Part shown: one piece after another, positions 17,120 to 26,169 of the stretch
Layout: each line of letters opens with the position of its first letter
Numbering within the stretch: position 1 is the stretch's first letter
Origin: CAYMUL01 sp964393605
Lineage (GTDB): Bacteria; Bacteroidota; Ignavibacteria; Ignavibacteriales; Ignavibacteriaceae
Direction: 5' to 3'
Assembly: GCA_964393605.1 (NCBI GenBank)
Contig: CAYMUL010000016.1
Location: 3,793 to 67,792 of the forward strand
DNA: 64,000 nt
Made by a program: the position numbers and the translations under genes
The notes under the pieces: generated by a model
Databases searched by the model: none
Seen by the model: the letters and a program-made list of their open reading frames with translations, nothing else
What the model was told of the DNA's origin: nothing

Positions 17120-18928
17120 ATGATGAACTCAATTCAATACTCTATTCCAAAAATTTTTCTTATTACAATATTTATTTTTTCACATGCGTTGGGTCAACCG
17201 ATGAGTAAATCACCCGCATGGGCAAAGGGGATTGTGTGGTATCAAATTTTTCCCGAACGATTTGCAAACGGCGATTTGAGCAACGATCCCAAACCGGAAA
17301 AAGTTTTTATCAATCAACAAAAGTTTCCCGAAGGTTGGGAAGTAACTCCGTGGACTTCAAACTGGTTTGAAGCGTCTGGGTGGGAAAAGAAACTCGGCGG
17401 CAGCGTCCGCGATCATCTTTTTTCCCGAAGGTATGGCGGCGATATTCAGGGAATAATTGATAGACTTGATTACATAAAAACGCTCGGAGTTGGCGGTATT
17501 TATTTAAACCCTGTTTTTGAAGCAGTCTCCATGCACAAGTACGATGCGTCAATGTATCATCACATCGATCTAAATTTTGGTCCCGATCCCGAAGGAGATT
17601 TGAAAATTATTTCGCAAGAAAATCCTTCCGACCCTACTACATGGAAATGGACTTCGGCGGATAAATTATTTTTAAAATTAGTTAAAGAAATTCACAAGCG
17701 AGGAATGAAAATAATTATCGACGGAGTTTTCAATCACACCGGAATTCAATTTTGGGCGTTTCAAGATATTATTAAGAAAAAAGAAAATTCGGTTTATAAA
17801 GATTGGTACATCATAAAAGATTTTTATGCGAACAACACGCACGCCGGGCTTGATTATAAAGGGTGGTGGGATATTAAATCACTTCCCGAATTTAACCGCA
17901 CAAAAGAAGATCTTCAAGTCGATGTAAAGAATCACATTTTGCAAATTACTAAACGATGGATGGATCCAAATGATGACGGCGATTGTATCGATGGTATCGA
18001 TGGCTGGCGGCTCGATGTTGCGCGGGATGTGCCACTTGGCTTTTGGAGAGATTGGAATAATCTTGTAAAGTCAACAAATCCCGAAGCATTAATCATCGGC
18101 GAACTTTGGGAACTCTCCGCCGATTTTATTTCTCACGAAGGTGTATTCGATGCACTGATGAATTACAACTTTGCTTTTGCCGTGCATAAATATTTTATCA
18201 ACAATGAAATTGATACAAAAGAATTCATTAAACAATTAAAAGAAATTGATAAAACCTATCCCGATGAAAATATGGATTTGCTGCAAAACTTGCTTGGCTC
18301 GCATGACATTGAGCGGTTGGTTTCATTAATTCAAAACCCCGGAAGAAATTTCGATCGTTACGGCGATGAAAAAAATATTGAATACGATCCTGCAAAACCC
18401 ACACGAGAAGTATATCAAAAATCTAAACTGATAGTTGCATTCCAAATGTTGTATCGCGGCGCACCGATGATTTATTACGGCGATGAAATCGGAATGTGGG
18501 GCGCGGATGATCCTCACTGCCGCAAACCAATGGTTTGGGATGACTTGAAATACGATGATGAAATCATCGATGAAGCATCGGGATTTGCGAAAGGGCGCGG
18601 AAAATATTCTGTTGAGCCGAATATTGAATTATTAAATTTCTACAAAGAAATTATTGCGCTGAGAAATTCGAACGAAGTGTTGAAACTCGGCAAAGTTGAA
18701 TTTTTAGAAAACATGAGTGATGAAAAATCATTTGCATTTTTGCGTGTAGCACGCGATAGCAAAATATTGGTTGTGTTTAATCTTTCTAATCAATTGGTGC
18801 AAATGAAAACAGGGTTTGAACAAGATGAAATGGGAGTTTTATACTCTTTAAATAATGCTAAGATAAATTTTAAAGAAAGCAGTTTAGAAATTTCCGCAAA
18901 CAGTTTTGCGGTTATTTCGGTTAAATAA
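17120..18928 (+). CDS. Exported alpha-amylase family glycoside hydrolase (GH13)
   Basis: A GH13 enzyme acting on alpha-glucans, most similar in layout to neopullulanase/cyclomaltodextrinase-type enzymes. After a signal peptide (to ~SHALGQ) come GIVWYQIFPERFANGD, DGVFNHTG (region I), GWRLDVARDVP with nucleophile Asp299, IIGELWE with acid Glu328, and LLGSHDIER with transition-state Asp396 (numbered from the chosen start). QMLYRGAPMIYYGDEIGMWG precedes the C-terminal beta domain. The ATG at 17120 is preferred because the frame's first ATG (17093) lies within the terminator hairpin of the preceding gene. No type IX sorting domain is present, so a periplasmic or Sec-released enzyme is expected. 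Confidence 0.93.
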   Translation: MMNSIQYSIPKIFLITIFIFSHALGQPMSKSPAWAKGIVWYQIFPERFANGDLSNDPKPEKVFINQQKFPEGWEVTPWTSNWFEASGWEKKLGGSVRDHLFSRRYGGDIQGIIDRLDYIKTLGVGGIYLNPVFEAVSMHKYDASMYHHIDLNFGPDPEGDLKIISQENPSDPTTWKWTSADKLFLKLVKEIHKRGMKIIIDGVFNHTGIQFWAFQDIIKKKENSVYKDWYIIKDFYANNTHAGLDYKGWWDIKSLPEFNRTKEDLQVDVKNHILQITKRWMDPNDDGDCIDGIDGWRLDVARDVPLGFWRDWNNLVKSTNPEALIIGELWELSADFISHEGVFDALMNYNFAFAVHKYFINNEIDTKEFIKQLKEIDKTYPDENMDLLQNLLGSHDIERLVSLIQNPGRNFDRYGDEKNIEYDPAKPTREVYQKSKLIVAFQMLYRGAPMIYYGDEIGMWGADDPHCRKPMVWDDLKYDDEIIDEASGFAKGRGKYSVEPNIELLNFYKEIIALRNSNEVLKLGKVEFLENMSDEKSFAFLRVARDSKILVVFNLSNQLVQMKTGFEQDEMGVLYSLNNAKINFKESSLEISANSFAVISVK

Positions 18929-19102
18929 AAAATACAGTTCCGCGTTAATACCTTTAAGTTTAAATCAGACCACTAATGACAAAATATTTTTTTCAGTTCC
19001 TGCATACCCTTGTCAATTATGGCTAAAACAATTAATTGTAAAATGTTCAACTTTTGGTTTTGGTTCAAGAAGTAAAGGAAGATGAGAACAGTAAAGTGTG
19101 TC

Positions 19103-19205
19103 ATCCCTACGGGATTTCGTGTTACATTCTCAATTTTGTTACCAACATATTTTCCCTAAAGGGAAAAATATTTTTATTATTGACATCCCGAAAGCTTTCG
19201 GGGAT
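19103..19205. repeat. Cluster of three REP-like palindromes
   Basis: Three palindromes of differing sequence but similar size (13-23 bases) lie within about 100 bases: centred at 19109, 19158 and 19194. Such CCCTACGGG/CCCTAAAGGG/CCCGAAAGCTTTCGGG elements resemble REP sequences mobilised by REP-associated tyrosine transposases; a broken member of that transposase family is at 45081. The link is an inference. Confidence 0.55.
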
Positions 19206-19206
19206 G

Positions 19207-19275
19207 AAATATTTTTTTCTATTTTGGAATGCTTTCATTACGAAAGTAAAAACAACAATTTGGTGAACATTTAAC
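19207..19275 (+). repeat. Dispersed repeat, copy 1
   Basis: AAATATTTTTTTCTATTTTG followed by GAATGCTTTCATTACGAAAG and a ttaac end matches 25954-26022 at roughly 85% identity over about 69 bases. Both copies lie in gene-free DNA. Origin unknown; too short to carry a gene. Confidence 0.7.
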
Positions 19276-19417
19276 TTTGGTTCTGGCTTGTCCAGGTTAG
19301 GAAGGAGAATAGCCGAAAGAAATGGTAAAATCTTTGAAGCCAGAAAAAAGCTAACAATAACACAATACTTTTGTTTCCCAATTAAGAAACTTTTATTTTT
19401 GCAAAAACGTTTTACAA

Positions 19418-19768
19418 TTGCAAACACCAAAATTCAACATTCTGTTTTTAGAAGAAGCTGCTGAGTTTCTCGACAACCTTGATGAAAAAATTAGGGACAA
19501 AATAATCTACAACGTTACCAAAGCACGATTCTCAAATGATAAACAACTCTTCAAAAAGTTGACCAATGAAATTTGGGAATTCAGAACTCTTTTTAACAAA
19601 ACGCATTACCGACTTTTTGCATTTTGGGATAAATCAGTTAAAGACAACACAGTTGTAATTTCAACTCACGGACTAATTAAGAAAACAGATAAAACTCCAT
19701 ATACCGACCTTGCAAAAGCAGAACGTTTGAGAAAAAAATATTTTGAAATTAAACATTCAACAAAATGA
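19418..19768 (+). CDS. HigB/RelE-type toxin (phage Gp49-like family)
   Basis: A 116-residue protein with the RelE/ParE-superfamily core of the Gp49-like HigB group: FLEEAAEFLDNLDEKIRDK helices, then LFKKLTNEIWEFRTLFN, YRLFAFWD and VVISTHGLIKKTDKTPYTDL. These toxins cut mRNA on the ribosome. The start is a TTG at 19418, since no in-frame ATG lies before the conserved region. Its stop overlaps the next gene by 4 bases, the toxin-first order typical of higBA. It lies in a repeat-rich accessory patch. Confidence 0.88.
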   Translation: MQTPKFNILFLEEAAEFLDNLDEKIRDKIIYNVTKARFSNDKQLFKKLTNEIWEFRTLFNKTHYRLFAFWDKSVKDNTVVISTHGLIKKTDKTPYTDLAKAERLRKKYFEIKHSTK

Positions 19769-20091
19769 AAAAAGAAATCTTAAAATCATATAGTTTAGAG
19801 GAAATAACCGACAAGCATATCGGCAAGCGAGGAACACAAAAACGTGAAGCTTTCGAAAACGAGTTGCGGCTTGATTTACTTGGCGAAGCCATTAAACAAG
19901 TCCGACTAAAACGTAATCTGACTCAAGAAGAACTTGGGCAACTTGTTGGTGTGCAGAAAGCACAAATTTCAAAACTTGAAAACAGTTTAACAGATGCCAG
20001 ATTTGAAACTATCATAAAAGTATTTAAAGCTCTTAATGCTAAGATCAATTTCAATGTTGAATTGCTCGATCAGAATGTAAAGCTCGCATGA
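19765..20091 (+). CDS. HigA-type antitoxin, XRE family helix-turn-helix
   Basis: A 108-residue protein with a Cro/C1-type HTH at residues ~45-95 (LGEAIKQVRLKRNLTQEELG, QLVGVQKAQISKLEN). The N-terminal ~40 residues (TDKHIGKRGTQKREAFEN) are typical of antitoxins paired with Gp49-like toxins. It is translated from an ATG overlapping the toxin stop (ATGA). It should neutralise the toxin and repress the operon. The pair is complete with no visible damage. Confidence 0.9.
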   Translation: MKKEILKSYSLEEITDKHIGKRGTQKREAFENELRLDLLGEAIKQVRLKRNLTQEELGQLVGVQKAQISKLENSLTDARFETIIKVFKALNAKINFNVELLDQNVKLA

Positions 20092-20391
20092 CTAATGAGA
20101 AAAATCCTCATTAAAGATTTGTTTGTACATTCAGCAAAATCTTAAATTTTTTCTTTTTCGTTTTCCTCGACTCACCCAAACACTCTTTACTACATCCGCT
20201 TCAATAGATGTCGCACTCATGTGCAAATAAGAAAATCAAATTTTAAAAGAAGTACATTCTACAAATACACAGCGCGTGTCAAGACTATTTCTTACTTGTA
20301 ATACCTCGCTATTTATAAAACTCTCGAAATATTTTCTCTTCCTTTCCCCAACCTTTTTTTTATAGATTTAGTCCAACAATTGGATTAAATA
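20092..20391. other. Intergenic region upstream of the ECF sigma gene
   Basis: About 300 bases without a supportable gene. A short inverted repeat (ctaatgaga / tcctcattaa, 20091-20115) directly after the antitoxin may act as a weak terminator. The rest is A/T-rich and presumably holds the promoter of the sigma operon, which I could not place. Confidence 0.5.
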
Positions 20392-20967
20392 ATGAAAAAC
20401 GAATTCGAACTTATAAAATCAGCGCAAGGCGGAAACCATTCGGCATTTGAAGAGTTGGTTTATTCCGTTGATCGCCAAATTCTTTCGCTTGCATTAAAAT
20501 ATATGCACGATGAAGATGATGCGAAGGATATTTATCAGGAAGTATTTATTAAAGCTTACAGACATCTGAATAAATTTAAGTTCGAAAGTAGTTTTGCAAC
20601 CTGGATTTTTAGAATTACAGTTAACACTTGTTTAACACATCACGCACGGAAAAGAAAAAATATATATTCAATTGATGAACATCTCGAAGAAGAGAAATTG
20701 GATTTGCTGGAACGCGATAGAAATTTGCAGAGCAATGAAACTCCGGCTGAATCTTCCGAAAAGAAAGAAGTGATGGGATTGATCAAATCGAAGTTGGAAA
20801 AACTTTCTCCAAAACAAAAAATTGTTTTTACGATGAAACATCTTGAAGGATTTAAGATTAGAGAAATTGCGCAAGCATTAGAGTGCAAAGAAGGAACGGT
20901 GAAGAAATATCTTTTCGAAGCAGTTCACTTCTTAAAAAAAGAATTACAACCTTACAATATTTATTGA
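20392..20967 (+). CDS. ECF-type RNA polymerase sigma factor
   Basis: A 191-residue sigma-70 family protein with only regions 2 and 4. Region 2: DEDDAKDIYQEVFIKAYRHL and FESSFATWIFRITVNTCLTH (-10 recognition). Region 4: LSPKQKIVFTMKHLEGF and ALECKEGTVKKYLFEAVHFL (-35 recognition HTH). Together with the downstream zinc-finger anti-sigma factor it forms a standard surface-signalling pair. Six bases separate it from the anti-sigma gene. Probable targets are itself and the DUF4097 and DUF5916 genes that follow (inference). Confidence 0.94.
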   Translation: MKNEFELIKSAQGGNHSAFEELVYSVDRQILSLALKYMHDEDDAKDIYQEVFIKAYRHLNKFKFESSFATWIFRITVNTCLTHHARKRKNIYSIDEHLEEEKLDLLERDRNLQSNETPAESSEKKEVMGLIKSKLEKLSPKQKIVFTMKHLEGFKIREIAQALECKEGTVKKYLFEAVHFLKKELQPYNIY

Positions 20968-20973
20968 GGCATT

Positions 20974-21915
20974 ATGAAAACACATGAAGAATTTAAAAAT
21001 ATTATCGACCTCTGGCTTATTGATGAGTTAAACGAGAGCGAAAAAAACTCGTTGACGAATCATGTTAATAACTGTGCGGAGTGCAAAGAATTATTTCTCT
21101 CTAATGAAAAGCTGTTCGGTGCCGTGAATATTTTAAAAGCGAATAAAGTTTCCGAGGAGCTTGTTACATCGGCTCGAATGGAGTTTCGTTCTTTGCTTCG
21201 CCACGAAAGAAACAAAAGAAATATCCTAAAAGATATTTTCGAAAAGATAAAGTCTGCTTTGTTTGCGCGACCGATGCAGTTGGCTTACACATTCGGGATT
21301 TTAGCTGTCGGTTTTATTATCGGTATTATGGTTCAAGGACCATCGCAAAACGTAACTCAAAATTATTCTTCGGAAGATTTTCTCTCCGAATTGTTGAAAG
21401 AGAATGTCGCGTTTCAAAACATCAATATACTTTCCAAGAATGACAACACCGACGAATATGAATTTCAATTCGATGCAGTGAAGAGGATAACCTTGAGCGG
21501 CGAAAAAAATGAAGAGATGATTCAAAAACTTTTGATCTATTCTATTCAAAATGAATCCAACCCCGGCACCCGCTTAAATTCGATTAACTTAATCCGCGAG
21601 AAGAATAATCTTACCGTTGACGATGAAATAAAAGCAGTTCTTATCGCAACAGTTAAAAGCGATTCAAACTCCGGCGTCAGAAGAGAAGCGTTGAAACTTC
21701 TTTCCGAAATCCCTTTCGATGAAGATTTAAAGAGTGCGTTTCTCTTTGTGTTGACGCACGATGATAACTCCGGTTTAAGAATTGATGCAATGCGCAGTTT
21801 GGCGAATGCATACAAAGCAGGAAAAATCAAAGATGAAAAATTCAAAGAAAACTTGAACGAAAAAATTCAATCGGAAGAAAATTCTTACATAAAAATTTTA
21901 GCAACCTCTTTATAA
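20974..21915 (+). CDS. Anti-sigma factor with zinc finger, one TM helix and HEAT-like repeats
   Basis: A 313-residue membrane protein. Residues 1-45 form an anti-sigma zinc finger (zf-HC2) with the H-x3-C-x2-C motif in HVNNCAECKELF. A single membrane helix (AYTFGILAVGFIIGIMV, ~residues 109-126) follows. The periplasmic part includes three ~30-residue HEAT-like units (NPGTRLNSINLIREK, NSGVRREALKLLSEI, NSGLRIDAMRSLANA). The finger should hold the ECF sigma factor; the HEAT part is a likely sensor or protein-interaction module. This fusion is uncommon but seen in this phylum. Confidence 0.88.
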   Translation: MKTHEEFKNIIDLWLIDELNESEKNSLTNHVNNCAECKELFLSNEKLFGAVNILKANKVSEELVTSARMEFRSLLRHERNKRNILKDIFEKIKSALFARPMQLAYTFGILAVGFIIGIMVQGPSQNVTQNYSSEDFLSELLKENVAFQNINILSKNDNTDEYEFQFDAVKRITLSGEKNEEMIQKLLIYSIQNESNPGTRLNSINLIREKNNLTVDDEIKAVLIATVKSDSNSGVRREALKLLSEIPFDEDLKSAFLFVLTHDDNSGLRIDAMRSLANAYKAGKIKDEKFKENLNEKIQSEENSYIKILATSL

Positions 21916-21925
21916 GGAAGTAGAA

Positions 21926-23110
21926 ATGAAAAAATTCAAAATCATAACATTAGTTACGTTATCACTATTCGCTTCTGCATTTGCGCAGAAAGATATTACA
22001 AAAACTTTTCCGGCAGAAAAGAACGACAATCTTTTCATCAGTGTTAATGCCGAAAATATCACAATAAATTTTTGGAACAAAAGCGAAGTCAAACTCACTT
22101 TATCAAATATTGATACCGACAATATTGAAGATGTCCAATTGGAAAAAACAGGAAAGAAAATTACGTTGAAGTACAATCCGGATTTTTCAGACGAAAACTC
22201 AAATGTACTTGCCTACATTCCTGCAGATTTAAATCTTGAAATCAGAAATGCATCAAACGGCGGTGAGATTACACTAAACGGAAATCTTAACGGTAAATGC
22301 AAAATAACTTCAAGCGGGAGCGATGTTAAATTAAAAGATGTTTCGGGAGATTTGAATGTTACAACTTCAGGCGGAGAAATATTTGTCGGCAATATAAAAG
22401 GAAGTGTAAATCTTTCAACTGCCGGCGGAGACATTTTTACGGGCAACCTCTCCAAAGCCGCTAATATCAGTACTGCAGGCGGGGATATCAAAACGGGATT
22501 CCTTTCAGGAGAATCAAATCTCGCAACCGCAGGAGGCGACATAATTTTTACCGGTGCAAGCGCGAAAGTGAATTCTTCAACAGCCGGCGGAGATATTGAA
22601 GCCGGTGAAGCTAATGCTGATGCGAATCTGACAACTTCAGGTGGTTCGGTTTCCGTGAAAACGGGAAAAGGAAAATTGGAATTGAAAACTTCCGGAGGAA
22701 ATATTCGTGTTGATAAAATGAGCGGGGAATTGGAAACTTCAACTGCCGGAGGAAATATTATTCTCAACGAATTACATGGTTCCGTTGATGCAAAAACGTC
22801 CGGCGGAAATATCGGAATCAACTTTGCTTCTGTTGGTAGTAATGATTCAAAAGTTTCGAATGCCGGAGGAAATATTATTCTGCGTTTTCCTTCCGATGCA
22901 AAAGCAACAATCGAAGTTACAATCGGTTTGAATATTTTAATTGAAGAAGGTGAAATCGCGGAATATCTTAAATCTGATTTTAAAGCTGATGAAGTTTCGC
23001 TGCACAAGTCAAAGAAAAAAATAATTGCAAAGTATAATCTCAATGGCGGAGGAAATAAAATTGTTGTGCGAACTGCCAACGGTGTTGTTGATCTTAAAAA
23101 GAGTAAATAG
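21926..23110 (+). CDS. DUF4097-family beta-helix repeat protein, exported
   Basis: A 394-residue protein with a signal peptide (residues 1-20, SAFAQ) and a long run of ~16-20-residue repeats built on the T(S/A)GG(D/N/E)I motif (about a dozen copies, residues ~105-310), the pattern of the DUF4097 putative-adhesin beta-helix. Homologues are often encoded next to anti-sigma factors, as here. It is 10 bases after the anti-sigma gene and so in the same operon. It is probably periplasmic or surface-exposed; no sorting domain is present. Molecular function unknown. Confidence 0.85.
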   Translation: MKKFKIITLVTLSLFASAFAQKDITKTFPAEKNDNLFISVNAENITINFWNKSEVKLTLSNIDTDNIEDVQLEKTGKKITLKYNPDFSDENSNVLAYIPADLNLEIRNASNGGEITLNGNLNGKCKITSSGSDVKLKDVSGDLNVTTSGGEIFVGNIKGSVNLSTAGGDIFTGNLSKAANISTAGGDIKTGFLSGESNLATAGGDIIFTGASAKVNSSTAGGDIEAGEANADANLTTSGGSVSVKTGKGKLELKTSGGNIRVDKMSGELETSTAGGNIILNELHGSVDAKTSGGNIGINFASVGSNDSKVSNAGGNIILRFPSDAKATIEVTIGLNILIEEGEIAEYLKSDFKADEVSLHKSKKKIIAKYNLNGGGNKIVVRTANGVVDLKKSK

Positions 23111-23241
23111 ACTTTTCAGAATACGGACAATTATGAATGGCAGTATAAAATGACTTGGGGCTGAATAAAATTACGGGTGAATCAGATGAAACTCAATTTG
23201 AAATTAATTTTGTATTGAACTTTTAACAAAAAGGAGACGCT

Positions 23242-25899
23242 GTGAAAAATTTTTTTATACTGACTATAATGTTCCTCTTTTGCGCAAACACTTTTGCAAA
23301 ACGGGATACAACTCAAGTGAAGAGACAAGTCTTTGCTAAAAGAAGCAACGAAGTTGTAAAGCTCGATGGAAAACTTACCGAAGAAGTTTGGAAGAATAAC
23401 CCGGTGGATGAATTCGTTCAACGCGATCCTGTTGAAGGAGAAATGAGTACTCAAAAAACAAATGTGTGGGTCGCGTACGATGAAAATAATCTGTACATCG
23501 CCGCAAGGTTGTATGATTCAAATCCCGATTCAATTTCAACACGGCTTGGAAGACGCGATGATTTTGTAGAGTCCGATTGGTTTGCAATTTTTATAGATAG
23601 TTACAACGATAAACGCAACGGTTTTTATTTTGCGGTTAATCCGAGCGGTTCAATTGCAGACGGTACAATGTTTAACGATAGCTGGGATGATGAATCCTGG
23701 GATGGAATTTGGGAAGCAGTTCCTTCCATCGATGAAACCGGATGGGTTGTGGAAATAAAAATTCCTTTCTCGCAACTTCGTTTCAACTCCGCTGAAGAAA
23801 TGGTTTGGGGAATTAACTTCCGCCGCGATATACAAAGGCGAAATGAAGAAAGTTATTTTGTTATGGTTCCTAAAAATGAAAGCGGTTTTGTTTCGCGCTT
23901 CGCAGAACTTCATGGGCTTAACGGAATTCAACCGGGGCAATCTCTTCAAGTGCTTCCTTATGTCGTGCAAAAAGCTCAATATTTAATTCATGATTCGAAT
24001 GATCCTTTTTACAAAAGCCAACAATATAAAACATCATTCGGTGCTGATATTAAATGGGGATTATCCAGCAACCTCACGCTCGATGCAACAGTGAATCCCG
24101 ACTTCGGACAAGTTGAAGTTGACCCTGCCGAATTGAATCTTTCCGCTTTTGAAACTTATTATCAGGAGAAAAGACCTTTCTTTATCGAAGGCGCGAACCT
24201 ACTTTATTTTGGTAACGGCGGTATCAATAATAATTGGGGAATGAATTTCGGAAATCCTGAAATTGTTTATTCAAGAAGAATCGGAAGACAACCGAAAGGT
24301 TACACTACGCATGATGGCTACACAAAAATTCCAAACGAGACAAGAATTCTTGGTGCCGCAAAACTTACCGGAAAAGTTTTGGGCGATTGGAATTTCTACG
24401 GCTTAAATGCAACAACAGATAAAGTGTATGGCATTACCGATTCCCTCGGTCATCGCTTTGAGGAAGTTGTTGAACCGTTGACAAACTTCAGCGCAATACG
24501 TTTGCAAAAACAATTTAACGATGGCGATCAAGGTTTAGGATTTATGGGAACAACTGTTTTCAGAGATTTATCTTCAAACTCATCTCTACAAAAATTGCTT
24601 GCAGAAAAAAGTTTTGTAATAGGTGTTGATGGATGGACTGCGCTTGATGAAGATGGCGAATATATGCTCAACGGATATTTTTCAGGTTCGCACGTAAGCG
24701 GTTCGAAAGAATATTTAGTGCGCGTGCAGCGTTCTTCAATTCATTACTTCCAGAGACCTGATGCAGAATATTTTAAAATTGATAGCAGCAGAACTTCGCT
24801 TTCCGGTTGGGTTGGAAGAGTTATGTTGAACAAACAAAAAGGAAGTTTCTATATCAACACTGCCTTCGGCGCGTATTCTCCCGGTTATGAAATTAATGAT
24901 TTAGGATTTCAGTGGAACTCGAATATAATTAACGGGCACGTTGTTATCGGTTATAGAGTATATGAGAGCGATGAAGTTTTATTTAGAAGAAAACATTTCT
25001 ATGCGGCAACTTTTCGCAATGTTGATTTTGATGGAAACATAATCGGGGATGGATATATGCTTAACGGCTACGGACAATTTTTGAATTATTGGAGTTTATC
25101 TTACAACAGTTGGTATTCGCCAAGAACACTAACACGCACCGGCACCCGCGGCGGTCCGATGATGATGAGTCCTTCTTACCAAAACGGAAGTATCTGGTTA
25201 AATTCCGATTCGCGCAAAGATGTAGTTGTTGGCGGCGGATTCGGCTTAGGTGGTGGTGAACTCGGAAATAAATATCGAGATGTCTCCCTCTCGTTGCAAT
25301 GGAAACCTCTTTCGAATCTGGATATTAAGATCAATCCCGGCTATGATTATAGCTTAAATAAAACTCAATGGGTTACAAGAGTAAATGACGTACTCGCAAC
25401 CGAAACTTTCGGTACAAGATATATTTATGCAGAGCTGAATCAGAAAACTTTTTATTCAGACATAAGAGTTAATTGGACATTCACGCCAACGTTTTCATTA
25501 CAATTATACGCGCAACCATATTTTACAACCGGTGATTATAATTCATTCAAAGAGTATAGTAGTCCGCGAAGTCTCGATTATAAAGATTATGGTTCGAGCG
25601 GTTCAACTTTGAGTTACGATCCTACTTCAGATTCATACACGGCTGATCCCGATGGAAGCGGCGCCGCGTCTTCATTTAGTTTTGGCAACCCGGATTTTAA
25701 TTTCAAATCTTTGCGCGGAAATTTAGTTTTAAGATGGGAATACAATCCCGGTTCGGTTTTCTATTTTGTATGGACTCAGGACAAAACCGATTTCCAAAAC
25801 CCCGCAGATTTTTCGCTCGGACGAGATTTTTCAAATCTAATTGATGCCGAATCGAACAACATCTTCATGGTTAAATTCACGTATTGGTTGGGATATTGA
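23242..25899 (+). CDS. Outer-membrane protein with CBM9-like domain and DUF5916 barrel
   Basis: An 885-residue protein. A signal peptide (to ~residue 19) is followed by a family-9 carbohydrate-binding-like domain (VKLDGKLTEEVWKNN, TNVWVAYDENNLYIAARLYD, residues ~37-210) and then a C-terminal beta-barrel of the DUF5916 type (NPDFGQVEVDPAELNLSAFE, YYQEKRPFFIEGANL), ending in an aromatic-rich strand (VKFTYWLGY) as in outer-membrane proteins. GTG start with AAGGAGA just upstream. Role unknown; perhaps glycan binding or uptake. It may belong to the preceding ECF regulon. Confidence 0.87.
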   Translation: MKNFFILTIMFLFCANTFAKRDTTQVKRQVFAKRSNEVVKLDGKLTEEVWKNNPVDEFVQRDPVEGEMSTQKTNVWVAYDENNLYIAARLYDSNPDSISTRLGRRDDFVESDWFAIFIDSYNDKRNGFYFAVNPSGSIADGTMFNDSWDDESWDGIWEAVPSIDETGWVVEIKIPFSQLRFNSAEEMVWGINFRRDIQRRNEESYFVMVPKNESGFVSRFAELHGLNGIQPGQSLQVLPYVVQKAQYLIHDSNDPFYKSQQYKTSFGADIKWGLSSNLTLDATVNPDFGQVEVDPAELNLSAFETYYQEKRPFFIEGANLLYFGNGGINNNWGMNFGNPEIVYSRRIGRQPKGYTTHDGYTKIPNETRILGAAKLTGKVLGDWNFYGLNATTDKVYGITDSLGHRFEEVVEPLTNFSAIRLQKQFNDGDQGLGFMGTTVFRDLSSNSSLQKLLAEKSFVIGVDGWTALDEDGEYMLNGYFSGSHVSGSKEYLVRVQRSSIHYFQRPDAEYFKIDSSRTSLSGWVGRVMLNKQKGSFYINTAFGAYSPGYEINDLGFQWNSNIINGHVVIGYRVYESDEVLFRRKHFYAATFRNVDFDGNIIGDGYMLNGYGQFLNYWSLSYNSWYSPRTLTRTGTRGGPMMMSPSYQNGSIWLNSDSRKDVVVGGGFGLGGGELGNKYRDVSLSLQWKPLSNLDIKINPGYDYSLNKTQWVTRVNDVLATETFGTRYIYAELNQKTFYSDIRVNWTFTPTFSLQLYAQPYFTTGDYNSFKEYSSPRSLDYKDYGSSGSTLSYDPTSDSYTADPDGSGAASSFSFGNPDFNFKSLRGNLVLRWEYNPGSVFYFVWTQDKTDFQNPADFSLGRDFSNLIDAESNNIFMVKFTYWLGY

Positions 25900-25953
25900 T
25901 AACTTAAAAATTGAATTAGTCCCTCTCAATTAAAATCATGACCAAATCTATAA

Positions 25954-26022
25954 AAATATTTTTTTCTGTATTGGAATGCTCTCATTACAAAAGTAGGAAC
26001 AACAACTTAGTAAATGTTTAAC
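25954..26022 (+). repeat. Dispersed repeat, copy 2
   Basis: Second copy of the 69-base element at 19207-19275 (about 85% identical), again in gene-free sequence between two convergent genes. Confidence 0.7.
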
Positions 26023-26169
26023 CGTACGTTCGGGATTTTTTAATTAGGAAAAATATTTTCAGCAACTCTATCAATAATGATTAGCAACTTGTTTTCTAGT
26101 TTTCAAAATTGATGAGAGATGAAAAAGCATTTTTGCGTAAAGAATTTCCTTTGCGATAAAATATTCTTT

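Larger units (their letters stand above)
18929..19417. other. Intergenic region with REP-like palindromes
   Basis: No credible gene. It holds three different short palindromes close together: ATCCC-TAC-GGGAT at 19103-19115, TTTCCC-TAAA-GGGAAA near 19151-19166 and CATCCCGAAAGCTTTCGGGGATG at 19183-19205, then a 69-base dispersed repeat (19207-19275) that recurs at 25954-26022. A short frame at 19054-19266 passes through these palindromes and looks accidental. Confidence 0.7.

Noticed and set aside
19054..19266. 70-residue plus-strand frame
   Set aside because: It runs through three palindromes and a dispersed repeat, and has no ribosome site or recognisable domain.
19418..20091. HigBA pair as an integron cassette
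   Set aside because: TA pairs are common in cassettes, but no GTTRRRY/RYYYAAC boxes with attC-like folding flank this one.
22213..23079. 288-residue minus-strand open frame
   Set aside because: It is the antisense of the repetitive DUF4097 gene; its Pro-rich repeats mirror the Gly-rich sense repeats and it has no ribosome site.
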